NCBI GenBank assembly: GCA_964017125.1
Contig: OZ024914.1
Coordinates: 26,827,073 to 26,891,072 of the forward strand
Direction: 5' to 3'
DNA: 64,000 bases
DNA from: Flabesymbios commensalis
Lineage: Eukaryota > Annelida > Polychaeta > Terebellida > Flabelligeridae
Shown here: piece by piece, positions 58,780 to 64,000 of the stretch
Position numbering within the stretch: the first letter of the stretch is position 1
Layout: each line of letters starts with the position of its first letter
Position numbers and translations under genes: made by a program
Notes under the pieces: generated by a model
Databases searched by the model: none
The model's input: only the letters and a program-made list of their open reading frames with translations
What the model was told of the DNA's origin: nothing

Positions 58780-61430
58780 TGCCCTGTTTGACATTACAGT
58801 AGAATGCGCTGAGTAATAGTTATAGTCAGGAGGCTAATGCACATTTACCTGCAAATTATGACCAACATTTTTTAGTATAAAATCTCGGTTAATATGTTTC
58901 TCAAGTAACATTTTTTTGAAGGAGCCTAAAAATTTGACCCCGGGAACACCCCCCCCCCCCCCCCCCCACCGTATTTGTGCGGCAAGGGTCAATAAACTGT
59001 TATTTGCCATATCTTGGACAATTGTTTATATTTTTGAACAAAGTTAGAGTGGATTTTGGGGTTTTAAACATCAAGGAATCGATTGGGCGTAGGAAAAAAT
59101 GCAAATTTATCATAGGTCACGTGATATGTTGCCTTGGCATTATTTCACGGGTGCGATAATGTATTTTCACGTATCTCGGCCTTTAACAGCTATTTTGTGA
59201 AAACAATTAGATTCAACTAGTAAAGTGCTCAGAGAGCACGAGTCCTACTTACTTTGAAAGTGACATAAAGTATCCAATAAAACATGCAATATGTTAAACT
59301 ATTAATATTGTGGTGCGTTAAGCGGTAAGGTCTTTACGTCTAGGCTTGTGCGTAAAACTGACAGAAATGTGGGCGCACAGCCAGACAGAGGCACAGTAAT
59401 CTATAGGTACACAACACAACCATCAGCAATCCAGCTACAAATGAGGCCATGTGAGCTGGCATATATGTCAAGAGGCCATTTCAAATCTCAGTGTGTAAGG
59501 GTTACTATGAGGTAGGCGTTGCGCACAATGATGGTCTTACTGGTATTGCAGACACTGACCTGTTGGGATGACCCCCCCCCCCTCCCACCAACTATACAGA
59601 TAGCTGTAGCAGTCACTAACTGTGGTAGACATAACTTACTGTCACTTTCAAAACGAAAACAAAGTTTTTAGAATGCAAGCTAAAGCCTGGTCTACATCGA
59701 GGGTGCGGAGGGTCTTGGGACCTTCTTTAGAACTAAAAGCGTTTCCTAATTTGACATCGTCGATAGTGCTCGGACCCTTAAGCATGTTTCTTGTCATCAT
59801 TACTAAATGAGCATGTTCATGCTCAGTCACCGGACATTCAAATGTCATGTGTATGTCTAAGAGACAAGACAATACAAATGTATAACGTTGTTCAAAAAGA
59901 ACATACGTAATTGCCAGGAATGTTCTCGAAGATATACATATATAAATTATTGCAACAGTTTTTAATTTATTATACATATATTATACATATTGCAACAGTT
60001 TTTAACATATCATATATACACATATATCATATATATATATAATACATATCATATATACACTATGAAATCATACACAGATTTATTGAACATTTTAAACATG
60101 TATTGAACGTTCAAACACAAATTTGCCAAGTGGGAGTAGAAAATTATTTGTAAAGTAAGCATTTATGGATTTATAAATAAGCGCCATTTCAGACATAAAA
60201 CTGCCAGAGTAACTAACCACTGCGTCGAATAGTTCAAGTTGAACGTGAAAGGTGAAGCTTTCTAGCTTTTGTTATGAGGGCAAACATTGACGGTTTCCTT
60301 CTCAATAAAAGTTCCTGTTTGGCTACTTTAAATTTACCGTTGTAATTGAATATAATTCCCAGATATGTATAAATGTCGGTATTGGCTAGTTATGTTTCTT
60401 TAAAAATATTAAAATATTTATTTTTATTTCATCTGTTGAACTTGGAGTTTTTGTATTATTTATATGGGGCATGTTTGGTACGTTGCTCTAGGCTGTGCAC
60501 ACACCTCATATTTGCCCGGTAACAAGATTCTAAGCCTTTTCACCTTTTTAATATGGGTTTACACGCACAATCTCAAGCTCAACATACAATGTTCTCTCTA
60601 TTGGCGTCACCAAAAGCTTGCCAAACAATTTAAATACAGCAACCCCCGCCGCATAATAAACTAGGTATGGTATGGAAAAAAGTACAAACAGATTTGTTAG
60701 GTGCGATCTACAAATATCTTATTTTCATTCGTTTAATGCAGCAGCGCAAATGTTGATTCATGCAAAGGAATATAATGGGATGTACTTTCAGATTATATCA
60801 CCACCACACTTCAACCTATCACAGTATTTTCCAGTCAAGGGAGGATATCATTGATTGACACACCTTAGAACAAAATACGCGAAATTGACTATGACAACCT
60901 AAAGCTAGTAATCGTGGTAAGAGAAGGTAAAAACGGAAAACGTCACAAGAAGGCAAGCCTTGGATAGTTTGCATCGGAGCGTCGACTGTGAAAGTTTTAT
61001 TGGATTAAAGGAAGAAGTGTGCATGTGGTGCTCCAAACCCGTTTACGTGAATCCGTAACATTCAGATTAAAATGAAGTACTCCATGCAGGGGAATGAAAG
61101 AAATTTTGAAATGACTATAGATATGTACACAAATTTAGAGAAATATGGCCACTAAATGAGGTAAACCCAAACTTCTGGTTTTAATAGATCGAGATGCGCA
61201 CTATCGTATCACAAAAACATTGCCTTATATATTTTATATTTTGTATTGAGGGAAAATCTTGCAAACTATGTTTTCAATCTCTTAAAATTTGTTGCAATTG
61301 CTGCTTTGAAACAGTGTTTTGAATTGCTTCCCACCAGAGCAGCATGATAACATCTATCTTGAGAAGATGCACAAGCTAATCTTTCTTCATCACCTGCAAA
61401 AACTTGAAACAGCTGATATTGGACTGAAAA
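58780..61430. other. intergenic sequence without recognisable gene
   Basis: Only short open frames, plus poly-C tracts near 58950 and 59572, and AT-rich TATATA sequence near 60010-60050. I saw no exon with good splice sites and a family motif. Confidence 0.45.
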
Positions 61431-61439
61431 TTAGTCATA

Positions 61440-61735
61440 CAGGCTAAACTGGGCCATGAGAAACTCGTGGGATGGTGAGATGAATAAGATGAAACCGCCC
61501 ACAGACATACAAGATTTCAAATTCGGACCCTTAAGGTCTGAGGCAGAGCACGCACGCTACCTCACAGTTGACTTAAACATATTTATGTACCGAAGATTAC
61601 AAGATAGTGTTATACTAATGAATATGTTTTCCTCAAGACCTATATCTCTCAGGTACAGAAGCTCCCGCCAATACTGAAACTTCACGAGTGAGCGGAGAAT
61701 AAACATTATGTTTCTTTGAAATCTGAATACAGAGC
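61440..61735 (-). mobile_element. older composite SINE copy, minus strand
   Basis: On the minus strand it has TTCAAAGAAACATAATGTTT, CTCCGCTCACTCGTGAAG, GAGGTAGCGTGCGTGCTCTG, CCTCAGACC, a TCTTATTCATCTCACCATCC body and CATGGCCCAGTTTAGCCTG, in SINE order. The first tRNA-like half is missing or too diverged. Confidence 0.75.
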
Positions 61736-61989
61736 CGGGGACGAGCCCATCACATGCCCTAAGTTAACATTGCTCTCCACTCTTCTCTGTCTGTCTGTGA
61801 AAACCAGATGTGGGCAATGCCATCAAATGCCATAATTTGTATTGTCAACACAAGTTATGAAACCACTTTCACAGGTTGTGTATGATCTCTTGATAAGAGC
61901 AGTTCTCATATCGATCATAAAACACATTTGATGGTACAGCGATGTCGGTGGTACATATTGTAGCTGTTAGCCAGGACTGGAATTTAATT

Positions 61990-62480
61990 ATTCAATTGGC
62001 TCATGCCATCGGTTTTATGGACAGAATACCAGACAAGTCTATATCTCGATTTCATCAATCCAGGTGTGGAAGTACGTAATGCTATGCTATCACGCACTGC
62101 GGATACTGTGTTCAGCACATGTTGTCATACAAATAAATAGAAAAAAACAGGCTGCGGGACATTTATTTGATCTAAACAACATTTTGTATCTGTTTCTCTT
62201 GGCCTACATGATAGTGCGCACATAATACAGGAATACCAGGCACCGCGGATAGATTTGTGAGAACGTGCTATTATATTCGTAAAAATCCAAAGAAACAGAA
62301 AAACGGGCTGAGATATCTGACTTGGTTAACCGAGATTTTCGACCTATTTATTATCTGTTTATGTCGGCCTGCGTGACAGTGCGACAGTGCACACTACTGG
62401 TATATAGGGCACAGCGGATAATGAGTAGGCGTTTTTATGTTCTTACATCTACAAAAAAACAGACGGGCATATCTTTTGCT
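61990..62480. repeat. diverged tandem repeat, ~150-bp unit
   Basis: About three units share an AAACAG.C(T/G)G..GG stretch, TTTATTATCTGTTT / TTTTGTATCTGTTTCTCTTG, GGCCT.C.TGA.AGTGCG.CA and GCACAGCGGATA. Divergence is high. Confidence 0.5.
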
Positions 62481-62747
62481 TAAACTTGTATAGATTGAAG
62501 GAAATAACCTTCTGACAGATTTTCAACCGAGTGATGTACATATCGGAAAGTTAAACAAATTTTAGGCTGAACAGTGTGAATTCTGTGATGAAGCAGTATC
62601 GCTGACAGCTAAACAAATTACAGCCATCTGTGGTATGCCGTTTTAAAGGTAATTTTGTGTAGATTCAGGATCTGTAAATATCGTTAATATTCAAATCAGC
62701 GACTTACTCATTTTTTCCGGATCGGGTCACGCTTTATAATTTATTAA

Positions 62748-64000
62748 AATAACATTAAATTAACTCATTCAATACGAACATATCAGTATATCAAATTCAA
62801 CAAGAAAAAACATAAAAAATCTAAATGGAAAACGCAAGGTATTCTTAATTCAATTACTTACAGAGATAAAATGAACAACAAACTGAACGACCCAAAAAAT
62901 TCGACAGCATATCTAAATCTTCGTGTAAATTTGCGTACCTACAATAAAATATTAAACACTTCTATAAATAAAGCAAAATCATCATATTACCATCGGTGTT
63001 TTGAAAATGCGAAGAATGACATTAAAAGACAAAAAAGAATGAAATATTACACAAACAAACTAACAAAACTAAATTTCCTGACCACTTTGTCATCAACGGT
63101 AAACAAATAACTGATCAAAAGGCAATTTCAAATGCATTCAACAATTATTTTGTCAATATCGGACCAAATCTAGCCGCTAACATAAAACTACCCAACTCGA
63201 AATCGTTCAAGAATTTTTTAAGAAATCCAACCTCCCATAAATTTAATTTGGCATGTACAAATAAAGAAAACATCCTAAAAATTATAGACAGATTGCACCC
63301 TAAAAACAGTTGCGGCCCTGATGGAATATCTGTAAAGTTACTTAAAGAAATCAAGCATGAGATAATTAAGCCAGTCACCTTAATAACCAATCAGTGTATA
63401 TTGACTGGTGTTTTCCCAGATAATCTTAAAATTGCAAAAGTAATTCCAATCCACAAAAAGGATAACAAAACTCAACTTGAAAAACTATAAACCAATTTCT
63501 ATTTTACCAACTATCTTAAAGGTTATTGAAAGGATTATTTTTGATCAAATGCATGATTATTTTCACACCAACAAATTATATTTTGAAGGCCAATATGGAT
63601 TTAGAAAAAAACACTCCACTGAACTAGCAGCCGTAGAAATGATAGACGGGATCACTCAAGAATTAGATAAAGGTAACACCCCACTTAATATTTTTCTAGA
63701 TTTATCCAAGGCTTTTAATACGCTCGATCACAAAATTATGTTATATAAATTAGAATATTATGAAGTAACAGGACCCGCACTGTAACTATTAGGAAGTTAT
63801 TTGTCTGATCGCAAACAATATGTTAAAGTTGAAAATGTAAAATCTGATTCAAGCAATATAAAAACCGGCGTACCTCAAGGGTCAATACTTGGTCCTCTTC
63901 TATTTGTTATTTATGTAAATGATATCTCACTAGCAAGTAAAATTTTCACAGCAATAATATATGCAGATGACACCTCACTTTCGAGCACTCTCAACACTTT
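62748..64000 (+). mobile_element. 5'-truncated LINE reverse transcriptase (Jockey/CR1-like), cut by window edge
   Basis: A plain non-LTR retrotransposon. It starts in the linker after the endonuclease (KSKWKTQGILNSITYRDKMN), then has NGKQITDQKAISNAFNNYFV, SCGPDGISVKLLKEI, NYKPISILPTILKVIERIIF, QYGFRKKHSTELAAVEMIDG and FLDLSKAFNTLDHKIMLYKL. It ends at the edge with TGVPQGSILGPLLFVIYVND and the catalytic YADD box (IIYADDTSL). Two frame changes (near 63080 and 63485) and one stop (63783) interrupt it, so the copy is dead but recent. No endonuclease lies upstream. The clade needs a tree. Confidence 0.92.

Overview
The window is animal nuclear DNA, AT-rich and full of repeats. Genes are split by GT-AG introns, and tetranucleotide microsatellites, tRNA-derived SINEs, LINE fragments and many palindromic MITE-like elements fill the space between exons. 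The gene set (concentrative nucleoside transporter, tandem GT10 fucosyltransferases, an RBR-type ubiquitin ligase, a 2-hydroxyacid oxidase) and the repeat style suggest a marine invertebrate. A lophotrochozoan, probably a mollusc, is my best guess; this is inference and amphioxus or another deuterostome is not excluded.

Genes from left to right. (1) + strand: the last two coding exons of an SLC28-type nucleoside transporter (623-803 and 3630-3652). Their intron is filled by a 2.3-kb minisatellite of about 65 monomers, each carrying a perfect 18-bp palindrome. (2) - strand: an alpha-1,3-fucosyltransferase in two coding exons (12351-11072 and 7062-6735). (3) - strand: the large first exon of a paralogous fucosyltransferase (25019-24007). 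It ends in a donor of the same phase, and I found no terminal exon of its own before the first gene. (4) - strand: a five-exon RBR E3 ligase (41892-37080) whose exon phases close exactly into 345 residues. (5) + strand: a seven-exon 2-hydroxyacid oxidase (49976-57690), complete at its 3' end, with the start codon not located. (6) + strand: a 5'-truncated LINE reverse transcriptase running off the right edge (62748-64000).

Between the genes lie several elements recognised from matching ends. A 4.7-kb foldback-type element (15035-19691) has arms made of tandem repeats, holds a decayed coding remnant and carries two young SINE insertions. A 2.95-kb inverted-repeat element (28601-31550) splits a minisatellite array. 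A 1.5-kb element (about 21207-22695) contains eleven copies of a GTCTCTCCATAACG motif. A 1.6-kb element (45378-47013) has GGGGCCGRCCATTT ends. Two TTAA-bounded MITE families have piggyBac-like ends, and a palindromic MITE family ending in CCCAGCAAACACAAGAC occurs at least ten times.

No CRISPR array, prokaryotic operon or virus-like capsid or envelope gene was seen. The genes are unrelated in function apart from the two fucosyltransferases, a tandem Golgi glycosylation pair. All homology calls come from recall of family motifs, without a database search.
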